Origin: Chitinophagaceae bacterium
Lineage (GTDB): Bacteria > Bacteroidota > Bacteroidia > Chitinophagales > Chitinophagaceae
Direction: 5' to 3'
NCBI GenBank assembly: GCA_019638475.1
Contig: JAHBTR010000005.1
Coordinates: forward strand, 124,001 to 188,000
Length of the DNA stretch: 64,000 nucleotides
The position numbers were made by a program, and so were the translations under genes. Shown here piece after piece: positions 1 to 9,400 of the stretch (its first letter is position 1; every line of letters starts with the position of its first letter). The notes under the pieces were generated by a model. It worked only from the letters and a program-made list of their open reading frames with translations, was not told the DNA's origin and did not search any database.

Positions 1-423
1 ATTAAAAATTTTAGTGGTACAAAGTCTGCCAATCTTGCCCATTTTTATGCAGGTGTTAGTTATTTAAAACTAAAAGATTTTTCCAATGCAATAAAACATT
101 TAAAAGATTTTAGCACAAAATCTTTACCTATTCAAATGGCTGCATATACAGCTTTAGGACATGCTTACGCAGAATCTGATAAAAAAGAAGAGGCTGTAAA
201 ATATTACAAAAAAGCAGGTACTACTTTTGAAGATGATAAAGACAACTCTGCTGAAAATTTGTTTTTAGCTGCACAGTTATTAGAAACTATGAACAAAGGA
301 AAAGAGGCTTTAGAATTATATAAAACTATTAAACAAAAATATCCTCAAACCAATAAAGGAAATCAAGCAGATAAATATATTTACAGATTAAGCATAGAAA
401 AAAACGATTTTAGTATTAATTAA
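1..423 (+). CDS. Tetratricopeptide-repeat protein, C-terminal part
   Basis: The reading frame is open from the first base, so this is the C-terminal 140 residues of a longer protein. The visible part is helical and repetitive, with TPR-like spacing: a helix pair with FYAGVSYLKLKDFSNAI, another with AYTALGHAYAESDKKEEAV, and a third with LFLAAQLLETMNKGKEAL. TPR arrays act as protein-protein scaffolds. It ends 4 bases before ribH, so the two are probably co-transcribed; a TPR gene next to ribH is common in Bacteroidota. The N-terminus, any signal peptide and the exact role are outside the window. Confidence 0.8.
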   Translation: MKNFSGTKSANLAHFYAGVSYLKLKDFSNAIKHLKDFSTKSLPIQMAAYTALGHAYAESDKKEEAVKYYKKAGTTFEDDKDNSAENLFLAAQLLETMNKGKEALELYKTIKQKYPQTNKGNQADKYIYRLSIEKNDFSIN

Positions 424-427
424 ACCT

Positions 428-913
428 ATGGCTACACAAGGAAATAAAACATTACTTAAAGGCATCCCAAAAACAAAGGATGCCTTTATAATAATTGTAA
501 AAACAGAATGGAATAGTAGTATTGTCAATAAATTAGAAGCAGGTGTAAAAAAAATATTACAAGCTGCTAATGTTTCTTACAAAACAATTACAGTACCTGG
601 TGCAGTTGAAATTCCATTTGCTGTAAAACAACATTATACTTACGCCAATAAATTGCCAGATGCATATATAACTTTAGGAACAGTTATTAAAGGCGATACT
701 CCACATTTTGATTATGTATGCAAGTTTGTAACTGATGGAGTTTTGCAATTAAATTTATCAATGAATGTGCCTGTTATTTTTGGCGTACTTACTGTAAATA
801 ATGAAACTGAAGCTAAAGATAGAACTACAGGAAAGCATGGAAATAAAGGTGAAGAATTTGCACTTACAGCATTAAAAATGGTTGCTTTAAATCGTACTAT
901 ACAGAAAGGATAA
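428..913 (+). CDS. ribH: 6,7-dimethyl-8-ribityllumazine synthase
   Basis: Catalyses the penultimate step of riboflavin synthesis, condensing 5-amino-6-ribitylamino-uracil with dihydroxybutanone phosphate. At 161 aa it has the usual length. The family core is clear: VPGAVEIPFA near residue 57, the substrate-binding GTVIKGDTPHFDYV around 83-96 with the catalytic His, then VPVIFGVLT and the C-terminal KHGNKGEEFA. The start lies 4 bases after the upstream TPR gene, which suggests an operon. No other rib genes are nearby. No terminator is visible before the convergent gene 23 bases downstream. Confidence 0.96.
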   Translation: MATQGNKTLLKGIPKTKDAFIIIVKTEWNSSIVNKLEAGVKKILQAANVSYKTITVPGAVEIPFAVKQHYTYANKLPDAYITLGTVIKGDTPHFDYVCKFVTDGVLQLNLSMNVPVIFGVLTVNNETEAKDRTTGKHGNKGEEFALTALKMVALNRTIQKG

Positions 914-936
914 GTGATTTTTCAGTAAGCAATTTT

Positions 937-1875
937 CTATTTTTCTTCTTCTTTAAAATCAAACAAAGTAGCTGTAAAAATAGACCTCTCTCTTTTCTTA
1001 AACATTACATCCCAGTTGCCTATATATCTTAATAGTTTTGGTACTGTATAGCCTTTATAAGTGGTCATTTGTACTTCCATACTTACATCAAAATCATACA
1101 CACCAGCACTATAACTTAATGAATAGCTTCTATAAGCTACTTCTAAAGTTTTAGGGTCAAACCAAGTTATCATTTCATCTACTACTACTTTATCTCTTCT
1201 AAAAATGCCTAACTTATTTTTTGGTACTATTGACAATACATAGTAGAGTTTATTTTCTTTTTCCTGCAAGTCTAATTTGTAATCATAAATTTTATTAGCA
1301 GCATCATCGTACAAATCTAATTTGCCACCAATAAAAGGAATACCTGGAATTTTTTTACCTGGGTTAAAAAACAACATTTTTAATTGTTCTTTGTGTTTAT
1401 CCATTCCTTTTTTATCTGCTACAGATAAAGTATTTCCTGCTACAATATTTGTTTCGTTACAAACAGTTCCTTTGGTAAAAAATAAAGAGGCATACATTTG
1501 TGCAGTAGTATAATGATAATTTTTATTTTTATCATAAAAGTTACCAGTAGTAGTTTCTTCTAATACTTGCATTGTACGACAGTTATTGGCTCTTTCTTGT
1601 TTTGTTTTGCTAAATAAAGAGGCTTTTATTTTTCCTTTTTTATCCAACATTTTAATATCGTTATAAGCAGTAAACCCTATAATACGAAGGTTTTTAAAGG
1701 CTTTATAAAATGAAGTATCTTCTTTTATTTGTTTTAATAAAGTGTTGTAGTCAAATCCATTTCTTACCACAACTTCAGTAAGTGTAAATTTCTTTTTATC
1801 AATGATAATGGTAGTGTCTTGTGCTTGAATTGTATTACAGCAAAATAAAATAAATATAAAAGCAGTTAGCCTCAT
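937..1875 (-). CDS. Secreted protein of unknown function
   Basis: A 312-aa protein with a clear N-terminal signal peptide (about residues 1-18, ending IQAQ). No recognised catalytic motif. The start of the mature part (DKKKFTLTEVVVRNG) resembles the short segments that precede larger periplasmic or outer-membrane domains in Bacteroidota. The rest is a mix of strands and charged loops, with two cysteines in the mid region (NNCRT, VCNE). Its start overlaps the stop of def by 4 bases (ATGA), so it is very probably translated from the def mRNA. Function cannot be assigned; a periplasmic or outer-membrane-associated location is inferred from the signal only. Confidence 0.75.
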   Translation of the reverse strand: MRLTAFIFILFCCNTIQAQDTTIIIDKKKFTLTEVVVRNGFDYNTLLKQIKEDTSFYKAFKNLRIIGFTAYNDIKMLDKKGKIKASLFSKTKQERANNCRTMQVLEETTTGNFYDKNKNYHYTTAQMYASLFFTKGTVCNETNIVAGNTLSVADKKGMDKHKEQLKMLFFNPGKKIPGIPFIGGKLDLYDDAANKIYDYKLDLQEKENKLYYVLSIVPKNKLGIFRRDKVVVDEMITWFDPKTLEVAYRSYSLSYSAGVYDFDVSMEVQMTTYKGYTVPKLLRYIGNWDVMFKKRERSIFTATLFDFKEEEK

Positions 1876-2450
1876 TTCAAAAAAGTCATTTTATAATCCA
1901 CCTTTACTTTTCCTTTTGATATATCATTTAATTTTCCTTGCAGTAATTTCTTTTTTAGTGGCTTTAAATAATCAATAAATAATTTTCCTTCAATATGGTC
2001 ATATTCATGCAAGATAACTCTTGCAGTAATGCCATGAAATGCTTCTATATGAGTAGTAAAATGTTCATCCATATATTCTATAACAACCATTTCTGGTCTT
2101 GCAATATCTTCTCTTATTTTTGGTATTGAAAGACAACCTTCATTATACAACCATTCATCTCCATCTAAATCTTTTATTTGTGCATTAATAAAAACTTTTT
2201 TAATGCCAGGCATATCGGGATATTGTTTTTTTTCACTATCATCCATGTTGTCATAAATCTGTGTACTATCTACCACAAACAAACGAATGTCTCTATTAAT
2301 TTGAGGAGCAGCCAAACCTACACCATTACTTGCATACATGGTTTCCCACATATCGCTAATTAACATATTTAAGTTAGGATAGTGAGCATTAATTGATTCA
2401 GTTTTTTTTCTTAATACTGCTGCACCATAAGCTACAATAGGAAGAATCAT
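1872..2450 (-). CDS. def: Peptide deformylase
   Basis: Removes the N-formyl group from nascent proteins, using a bound metal. All three signature motifs are present: GVGLAAPQI (about residues 43-51), EGCLS (about 104-108) and HEYDHIEG (about 148-155), which supply the Cys and two His metal ligands and the catalytic Glu. The 192-aa length is normal for Bacteroidota. It is the first gene of a two-gene unit with the secreted protein downstream, overlapping it by 4 bases. A TACATTTG box lies 35-42 bases before the ATG. Confidence 0.96.
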   Translation of the reverse strand: MILPIVAYGAAVLRKKTESINAHYPNLNMLISDMWETMYASNGVGLAAPQINRDIRLFVVDSTQIYDNMDDSEKKQYPDMPGIKKVFINAQIKDLDGDEWLYNEGCLSIPKIREDIARPEMVVIEYMDEHFTTHIEAFHGITARVILHEYDHIEGKLFIDYLKPLKKKLLQGKLNDISKGKVKVDYKMTFLK

Positions 2451-2484
2451 TGTTTGTAAATATTTTAATATAAAAATTTGATAG

Positions 2485-2492
2485 CAAATGTA
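2485..2492 (-). promoter_or_regulatory. Putative promoter -7 box for def
   Basis: Reads TACATTTG on the minus strand, a full match to the Bacteroidota -7 consensus TAnnTTTG, about 35 bases before def. I see no clear TTTG -33 box at the expected distance, so the call rests on the -7 element and its position. Confidence 0.4.
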
Positions 2493-2547
2493 TGACTAAA
2501 AATTGGATGTACTACTGTTAGTAATCATAATAAAAAAACAACACTTC

Positions 2548-2961
2548 TTAATGTTTGTTTTCAAGATATTCTTGTAGCATAATAGTAGCAGCTATTTGGT
2601 CAGTATTGCCTTTTATTTGCCTATTCTTTTTTTTCATGCCCATTTGTATCATTGCTTGTGCAGCCATTTTAGAAGTAAATCTTTCATCTACTAACAGAAT
2701 AGGAATAGCTGTAAATTTCTTTTTAAATTTTTCTACAAATGAATATACCAAAGGTGTAGCATGAGTAGCTGTATCATCTAAGTTTAATGGCTCTCCTATT
2801 AAAACCAATTCTACATTTTCTTGTAAAAAATATTGTTCAAGAAATGTATATAATTCATTTGTAGCAACAGTAGTTAATGCTGTGGCAATAATTTGCAATG
2901 GGTCTGTAACAGCTATGCCTGTTCTTTTTGCACCATAGTCTATACACATTATTCTTGCCAT
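2548..2961 (-). CDS. ruvX: Putative pre-16S rRNA nuclease / RuvX-YqgF family
   Basis: A 137-aa RNase H-fold protein. The N-terminus MARIMCIDYGAKRTGIAVTD is the family signature, with the first catalytic Asp in CIDYG. Further family motifs are LIGEPLNLD (about 76) and the VDERFTSKMA segment (about 112). In E. coli YqgF is linked to maturation of the 16S rRNA 5' end; the older name is Holliday junction resolvase-like. It lies 14 bases after the upstream secreted-protein gene on the same strand. Family assignment is firm; the rRNA role in this phylum is extrapolated. Confidence 0.92.
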   Translation of the reverse strand: MARIMCIDYGAKRTGIAVTDPLQIIATALTTVATNELYTFLEQYFLQENVELVLIGEPLNLDDTATHATPLVYSFVEKFKKKFTAIPILLVDERFTSKMAAQAMIQMGMKKKNRQIKGNTDQIAATIMLQEYLENKH

Positions 2962-2975
2962 AGTGCTTATTATTA

Positions 2976-3455
2976 TTATTTTAACTCAAAGCCACGAGCT
3001 AATCTTAAAGCAAAATGTTTGGTGTATTTTCCAAAGTCTGTAGCATCTTCATATTTCAAACTAATATCAAATTTTTTAAATGCTAAACCTACAGAAGGCG
3101 ACCAAATAAATGAACGCCCACTACCTTTTACTAAACCAAAGCCAATACCAATTTCTCCGGCAGTATAAAAATTTTCGCCCCAAAAATATTTAACCCCTGG
3201 TTTTAAAGGAATATAACCCATTGAAGAAAGATTATTCTTTTTAAAAAATTCTGTAACTCCTGTAGTTAAGATAAATTGGGCTTTATCCATAATTTTTGTT
3301 TGTAATCTTACATCTGCACCAAGTGTAAAACCATATCCACCATTTGATGCTACACCAGGCATGATACTTACACCCATTCTCCATTTTTGTGCATTAGAAG
3401 TATTTGAAAATAGCATAGCTGTTGTAAAAAGTGCTATAATAAAAAACTGTTTCAT
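2976..3455 (-). CDS. Small outer-membrane beta-barrel-like secreted protein
   Basis: 159 aa, with a signal peptide (about 1-22, ending NAQ). The mature part has alternating hydrophobic and aromatic strands with Gly-rich turns (GYGFTLGADVRL, YTAGEIGIGFGLVKG) and a strand ending in phenylalanines or leucines, typical of small 8-stranded barrels in Bacteroidota. No catalytic motif is seen. It sits between fbp (27 bases upstream) and ruvX (14 bases downstream) on the same strand. The barrel prediction comes from pattern alone. Confidence 0.65.
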   Translation of the reverse strand: MKQFFIIALFTTAMLFSNTSNAQKWRMGVSIMPGVASNGGYGFTLGADVRLQTKIMDKAQFILTTGVTEFFKKNNLSSMGYIPLKPGVKYFWGENFYTAGEIGIGFGLVKGSGRSFIWSPSVGLAFKKFDISLKYEDATDFGKYTKHFALRLARGFELK

Positions 3456-3482
3456 AAACTATATTATTTGTGTTTGTATAAA

Positions 3483-4493
3483 TTATTTTTGTAAATAAGT
3501 ATCTAATTCATCCATCATATTGCTACTGCCAATAAATAATGGTGTTCTTTGATGTAGCTCTGTAGGTTGAATTTCTAATATTCTTTGTTTACCATTAGTG
3601 GCTCTACCACCTGCTTTTTCTACAATAAATGCAAAAGGATTGCACTCATATAACAAACGTAACTTTCCATTTGGTTTATCTGTTGTGCCAGGGTAAGTAA
3701 AAATGCCTCCTTTAATTAAATTTCTATGTACATCAGAAACCATGCTACCTATATAACGTTGTGTATAAGGTCCTCCATCTGCTTTTGTTTTTTTCTGACA
3801 GGCTGTAATGTACTCTTTTACCCCTTGTTCATACTGAAAAAAATTTCCATGATTAACAGAATAAATTTTTCCTTTTTCAGGACACTTAATATCTGGATGG
3901 CTTAAACAAAATTCGCCAATTTGTTGGTCTAAAGTAAAACCATTTACACCTCTTTTGGTTGCATAAACAAGCATTGTGCTACTGCCATAAATTACATAAC
4001 CAGCAGCTACTTGCTTAGTGCCAGGTTGTAAAAAATCTTCTTTAGTACATGGTTTACCTAATTCACTTACTCTTCTATAAATACTGAAAATAGTACCTAT
4101 AGAAACATTTACATCTATATTACTACTACCATCTAATGGGTCAAACAGGCAAACATATTTACTATTATTGCTTACAGGGTCATCAAAAATGTCAATATCA
4201 TCCATTTCTTCACTACCAATTCCTGCACAGCTTATACCATGCTTTAAAACACCCACCATTTGGTTGTTAGCAAACACATCTAACTTCATTACTTCTTCTC
4301 CTTGAATATTGGTTGTACCAAATGCTCCCAATATATCTATCAGTCCTGCTTTGTTTACTTCTACATTAATACGTTTAGCAGCCAGCCCAATATCTCTTAA
4401 TAATGAACTTAATTCTCCTGTAGCAGCAGGAAAATCTCTTAGCTGTTGTATAGTAAATTCATCAAGTGTTAAAACACTTCTATTAATACTCAT
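3483..4493 (-). CDS. fbp: Fructose-1,6-bisphosphatase, class I
   Basis: Hydrolyses fructose 1,6-bisphosphate to fructose 6-phosphate, the committed step of gluconeogenesis. At 336 aa it has normal class I length. Metal-binding motifs are evident: the [10 protein letters not shown] loop around residue 117 and the upstream [11 protein letters not shown]. The substrate-binding segment ([14 protein letters not shown], about 240-253) and the C-terminal [16 protein letters not shown] motif are conserved. A TACATTTG box lies about 44 bases upstream. Enolase is also in this window but not linked. Confidence 0.96.
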   Translation of the reverse strand: MSINRSVLTLDEFTIQQLRDFPAATGELSSLLRDIGLAAKRINVEVNKAGLIDILGAFGTTNIQGEEVMKLDVFANNQMVGVLKHGISCAGIGSEEMDDIDIFDDPVSNNSKYVCLFDPLDGSSNIDVNVSIGTIFSIYRRVSELGKPCTKEDFLQPGTKQVAAGYVIYGSSTMLVYATKRGVNGFTLDQQIGEFCLSHPDIKCPEKGKIYSVNHGNFFQYEQGVKEYITACQKKTKADGGPYTQRYIGSMVSDVHRNLIKGGIFTYPGTTDKPNGKLRLLYECNPFAFIVEKAGGRATNGKQRILEIQPTELHQRTPLFIGSSNMMDELDTYLQK

Positions 4494-4536
4494 AATATGT
4501 AATTTTAAAACAACTTACAATTGATTATTGACGCTG

Positions 4537-4544
4537 CAAATGTA
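4537..4544 (-). promoter_or_regulatory. Putative promoter -7 box for fbp
   Basis: TACATTTG on the minus strand matches TAnnTTTG exactly and is followed by GCAGCG. It lies 44-51 bases before the fbp ATG. A -33 TTTG at 19-21 bases spacing is not evident. Confidence 0.4.
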
Positions 4545-4611
4545 TTATAAGCTAACTATATTTTTACAGTTTTGGAATAAATAATATTTATTGAATAGCT
4601 TATGCAAAAAT

Positions 4612-6315
4612 TTATTTCCTTAAAATTGGTATAGCATCTATTAATTGTTGGGTATATTGGCTTTGTGGGTTGTTAAATATTTTTTCGGCAATACCTATTT
4701 CTTCTATTTTACCATTTTTCATTACCATTATTCTATCGCTAACATATTTTATTACAGATAAATCATGCGAAATAAATAATGCAGTAAATCTAAATTCTTG
4801 TTTTAAATCATTTAATAAGTTTAAAACTTGTGCTTGTACACTTACATCAAGTGCACTAACACTTTCATCACAAACTATAAATGCTGGTTGCAATATTAAT
4901 GCTCTGGCTATAACAATTCTTTGCCTTTGTCCTCCACTAAATTCATGAGGATATTTTTTATAATCATTAGCTGTTAAACCTACTTTTTCTAATAAATATA
5001 TTGTCTTCTCTTTTGCTTGATTGTTGGTTAATTGTTTATTATGAAAATGCAAAGGCTCTGTAATAGCTTCTCCTACAGTCATCATAGGATTTAAAGAAGC
5101 ATAAGGGTCTTGAAAAATTAATTGCATTTCCTTTCTTAATTTTTGTAATTGCTGATTAGTGGCGTATGTTATGTCTTTATTATTATACATTATACTTCCA
5201 GCAGTTGGTTGAATTAGTTTTAAAATACTTCTGCCCAAAGTTGTTTTACCACAGCCACTTTCACCAACTAATCCTAACGTTTCTCCTTTATAAATATCAA
5301 AACTCACCTCATCTACTGCTTTAAAGTTTGCTAACTCTTTTCCTGTAAAACTCTTTCTGGTAGAAAAATAAACTTGTAGATTTTTTACAGAAATTAATAT
5401 CTCTTTTTCATTATTAGAAGATGCTATGTTACTATTTTCTTGAAGTGATGGGGTGAATGATATATCATGTAAAAAATTGGCAACAACTGGCAATTTTGTT
5501 CCTTTAGAATACAATGCTGGTCTGCATGCTAATAATGCTTTAGTGTAAGCATGTGTAGGGTTGGAAAATATTTGTTGTGTAGTATTTTGCTCCACCATAT
5601 TTCCTTTATACATGACAACTATTCTATCAGCAATTTCTGATACAACACCTAAATCGTGTGTTATGAAAATAACACCCATTTTATTTTCTTGTTGTATATC
5701 TTTTATGAGTTGTAAAATTTCTTTCTGCACAGTTACATCTAATGCAGTGGTAGGTTCATCACAAATTAATAAATCGGGCTTACAACAAATTGCCATTGCA
5801 ATCATTACACGTTGTTTTTGTCCCCCACTTAATTGATGAGGATAACGATTAAAGACAATAGAAGGATTGGACAATTTTACTTTTTCAAATAAATGAATGG
5901 TTTGTTTCTTAGCTTCTTCATAAGATATTTTTTTATGCAGTATAATAGCCTCCAATACTTGCTTACCACAAGTAATAACAGGATTTAAAGAAGACATTGG
6001 TTCTTGAAAAATCATTGCAATATGATTGCCTCTTATTTGTTGAAGTTGTTCATTAGTATAAGTTAATAAATTACATTGTTGATTATTGAGATAAAAATTA
6101 ATTTCTCCTTGAGGATAGCTAACAATTTGTTTAGGCAATAATTGTAAAACAGATAATGCAGTTACAGATTTTCCTGAGCCACTCTCTCCTACTATAGCCA
6201 CTATTTCATTTTTATGAATAGTAATATTTACATCATTAACAGCATGATGTACTCTACCATTCATAGTTGAAAAATTGATAGAAAGATGTTTGATAGCTAA
6301 TAAAGGAAATTGCAT
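4612..6315 (-). CDS. Fused two-domain oligopeptide-type ABC transporter ATPase
   Basis: Two complete nucleotide-binding domains of the DppD/DppF type in one chain, the arrangement of YejF. Domain 1 has GESGSGKS (Walker A), LSGGQKQR (signature) and LLICDEP (Walker B); domain 2 has GESGCGKT, FSGGQRQR and FIVCDES, where Ser follows the catalytic Glu instead of the commoner Pro. It would energise uptake of peptides or similar solutes, but no permease or binding protein is adjacent. I chose the ATG at 6315 (MQFPLLAIKH): a longer in-frame reading from 6393 adds 26 residues that run through the transcription terminator of the upstream gene and have no family similarity. Confidence 0.88.
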   Translation of the reverse strand: MQFPLLAIKHLSINFSTMNGRVHHAVNDVNITIHKNEIVAIVGESGSGKSVTALSVLQLLPKQIVSYPQGEINFYLNNQQCNLLTYTNEQLQQIRGNHIAMIFQEPMSSLNPVITCGKQVLEAIILHKKISYEEAKKQTIHLFEKVKLSNPSIVFNRYPHQLSGGQKQRVMIAMAICCKPDLLICDEPTTALDVTVQKEILQLIKDIQQENKMGVIFITHDLGVVSEIADRIVVMYKGNMVEQNTTQQIFSNPTHAYTKALLACRPALYSKGTKLPVVANFLHDISFTPSLQENSNIASSNNEKEILISVKNLQVYFSTRKSFTGKELANFKAVDEVSFDIYKGETLGLVGESGCGKTTLGRSILKLIQPTAGSIMYNNKDITYATNQQLQKLRKEMQLIFQDPYASLNPMMTVGEAITEPLHFHNKQLTNNQAKEKTIYLLEKVGLTANDYKKYPHEFSGGQRQRIVIARALILQPAFIVCDESVSALDVSVQAQVLNLLNDLKQEFRFTALFISHDLSVIKYVSDRIMVMKNGKIEEIGIAEKIFNNPQSQYTQQLIDAIPILRK

Positions 6316-6356
6316 ACCACAATAATAAGATTTTATTATAGAAACTTTACAATACA

Positions 6357-6384
6357 ACAAGAGCCGCATTGCTGCGGCTCTTGT
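6357..6384 (-). terminator. Terminator of the T9SS surface-protein gene
   Basis: A perfect 12-bp stem, ACAAGAGCCGCA with its complement, and a 4-base loop, 23 bases after the stop of the 1340-aa gene. The following tract on the minus strand is only moderately T-rich. It lies inside the spurious N-terminal extension of the downstream ABC ATPase frame. Confidence 0.75.
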
Positions 6385-6406
6385 AATAATCATTAAATGT
6401 TACTAA

Positions 6407-9400
6407 TTAAAACTTAACAAACCTTGATACTGCACTTTCACAACCATTGTTGCAAATAGTTTTGATTAAATAAGTGCCTTGAGATAGTTTACTTACATCT
6501 AATTGTTGTAAGTTATCGCCAGTATTTAATACTACACTTTGTTGTACTAATACTTTACCAGTAATATCAGTAATTATTATACTTACTTTCTCAGTACTTG
6601 GTGAAGCAATATTTACATTCAACATATTTCTTGTAGGGTTTGGATAAACACCTGTTATACTAACTTGTGTAGCTTTGTCTCCTTTCAACAATACTACAGT
6701 TGAGTAATTTACTTTACCGTCTTTATCCATTTGTTTTAAACGATAGTAATTATTTCCAACCAAAGGTTTATTATCATTATAGTTGTAAGACAATGCAATA
6801 TTGCTATTTCCATTAATAGCTTTAGATGCAATGAAATCTAATTTACTAAAATGATTACCATCTGCACTACGTTCTAATTCATAACCAATGTTATTGGTTT
6901 CTGTAGCTGTAGTCCAAGATAAAATGTTTGATGTACCTTCTTTTTTACCTGTAAAGTTTGTATAAGTAACAGGAAGTGCAGAACCTGTAACTTTTGCTGT
7001 AAATGCACCTTTGACTGCTTCCGTTCCTCCATAAGAATATACTCGGAAATAGTAAGTTTCATTCTCTGTCAAGCCAGTTAAATTCACCACTTCTGCATTT
7101 GCACCTGTAGTAGCATCTGCACAACCCATTTGTGTTAAAGTTCCACAAACACCTGAATAAGCAATTACAACTATATCTGTGATACCTCCTGAAGTAGCAG
7201 GTGTAACTGTAATAGTGGCATTGCCATTTTGTGTAGCGGTAAATTGAAACCATACATCATCATCTGCATTACCTGTAAATCCACCACAAGATTGCCCTGC
7301 CTGACTTTGAGTAGCCCCCACTGTCGTAGCAGTTACAAGTACATTATCTGTAAGTACCATAGCATTATCACAATCATCATTCTCTATTAATGTAAAGAAT
7401 GATGCTGATGAATAACTACTAGAATCAGTAGGTGAAGTACAATTTGCTCTCACATAGAATGTATAACTTGTAGTGCTTGATAATGTGTTAAAGGTTACAT
7501 TAGTAGTAGCAGTAGTTCCTGAACTTACAAGTCCTGTAGCACCACTACCTGCTGCACCACTTGTTCTTAACTCCCAGCTATAATCTGTTATTGTTCCATT
7601 GATTGGTGCATCCCAACTCACATCAACTCCTGTTGTTGTTATATTAGTTACTGCAATATTGGTAGGCTCACCACAAGTTGGACTAATTTCTAATTTAAAG
7701 TCGTCAAAACTCAAGTACCAAGGTGAAAAATTTGCAGAACTCTTTATCCCAAAATAATAAACTCCATCAGCCGATGGTGTAAATGTATATTTGAATTGCT
7801 GGTAAGATGTATTAGTAGCTGCATAACCTGTTTCTAATACATTTACCATATCTACTTCTGTTGCAGATGAGCCATAAGCCACATCCATTGTAAAGCCAGC
7901 AGTCCCATCTTTATTCATCATATAGAATGAGAAGTCATAAGAATTGCCTGCTGTTAATTCAAAAGCAGGGGTATATATCCAAGCTGTAGTGTTATATTGT
8001 GTGTACATATAATTTGTACCAGTTCTTGGAGCTCTATATGTATCATTTGTAGTTGAAGTTCCAACTCCTGTTCCTGTTAATAATTCATAGTTCCAACAAG
8101 TTGGAAATACATATTGTGCAGGTGTAGTAACACCTTCAAATCCTTCAGTCCAAGGTAAAGTAGTAATTGGCACACACTCTGTAGTAAAGGTTTTAACAGT
8201 ACTCCAACTACTTGAGTCTGTAGCACTACATACACTACGAACCCACACATAATAAGTAGATGCTGGTGTTAACCCAGTCAATGTTTCTGTAGTAGTTAAC
8301 ACGCCACTAATTGTTGGTGCATCTGTTAAAGAAGGTGCAGTATTAGTAGTGCTGTAATAAATACTGTAAGATGCTGGTGAATTGCCTAAAGTAGGAGCAT
8401 CCCAACTTATATCTGCATCTGAACTTGTAATATTAGCTATCTGAATATTGGTAGGTTCATTACAAGTAGGTGGTGGTGCACAAGTTATTGCTGCTATCCA
8501 ACCTGCTGCTATACCACTACCATCAGATGTGAAAACAAAAGTTAAAGCCCCTGACGCGTCGGTAGAGGTAAAAGTTAATCCCTGTGCCGAAAAAGTAGTT
8601 GTTCCTGTCCATGCACCATTAGGGCAAGTAGCTCTGTTAAAAGTAGAACCAGAAGATATTAATGGATAAGTATCGTCTGGACCATCATAAATCATTAATC
8701 CATCCCAGCCATTTTCGGTAGCAAAAGAATTGAATGTTACAGATACCACATCTCCTATATTATCTGGATAAATGGTTGTAGTTGAATTAGCATTATTTGC
8801 ATAATCTGCTGAAGGTCCACCTGGGTCATAAAAATTACCCCCACATCCAGGAGGCGTGATAAAGGTTTTTACATTACTCCATTCACTGGAATCTGTAGCA
8901 CTACATATACTTCTTATCCAAACATAGTATTCAGTGCCTGCTGTTAAACCAGTTAATGTTTCTGTGGTCATCGAAATTCCACTAATTGTTGGTGCAGTTG
9001 TTAAGCTTGGTGCAGTATTAGTAGTGCTGTAATAAATACTATAAGAAGCAGGTGCTCCTATCAATGGAGCATCCCAACTTATATCTGCATCTGAACTTGT
9101 AATATTAGCTACTTGCACACTGGTTGGTGCATCGCAAGTAGGTGTAACTGTTATTTGAATATTATCTACATACAAATTAAATTGGTCTGATGCTGAATAA
9201 GCATTAAAGCCAAAATAAAATACACCAGTAGAAGTAGCTATGAAATCTATTATAGTATCTTTTCTTACATTATTATTAACAGATGGTAAGTCAATAACTT
9301 GGTCAGTCATTGATAAATAATCTGCCGAACTACCATACATTACTTGTAGTTTTTCTACAAAGAAAGTACTTGCAGCACCATAATCAAATTTTAGTCTGTA

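Noticed and set aside
4612..6315. Ser for Pro in the second Walker B region (CDES) as a sign of an inactive domain
   Set aside because: The catalytic Glu and all other motifs are present, and this variant is familiar in related oligopeptide-type ATPases.
6316..6393. N-terminal extension of the fused ABC ATPase
   Set aside because: The added 26 codons read through a perfect 12-bp terminator stem and have no similarity to the family, so the ATG at 6315 is used.
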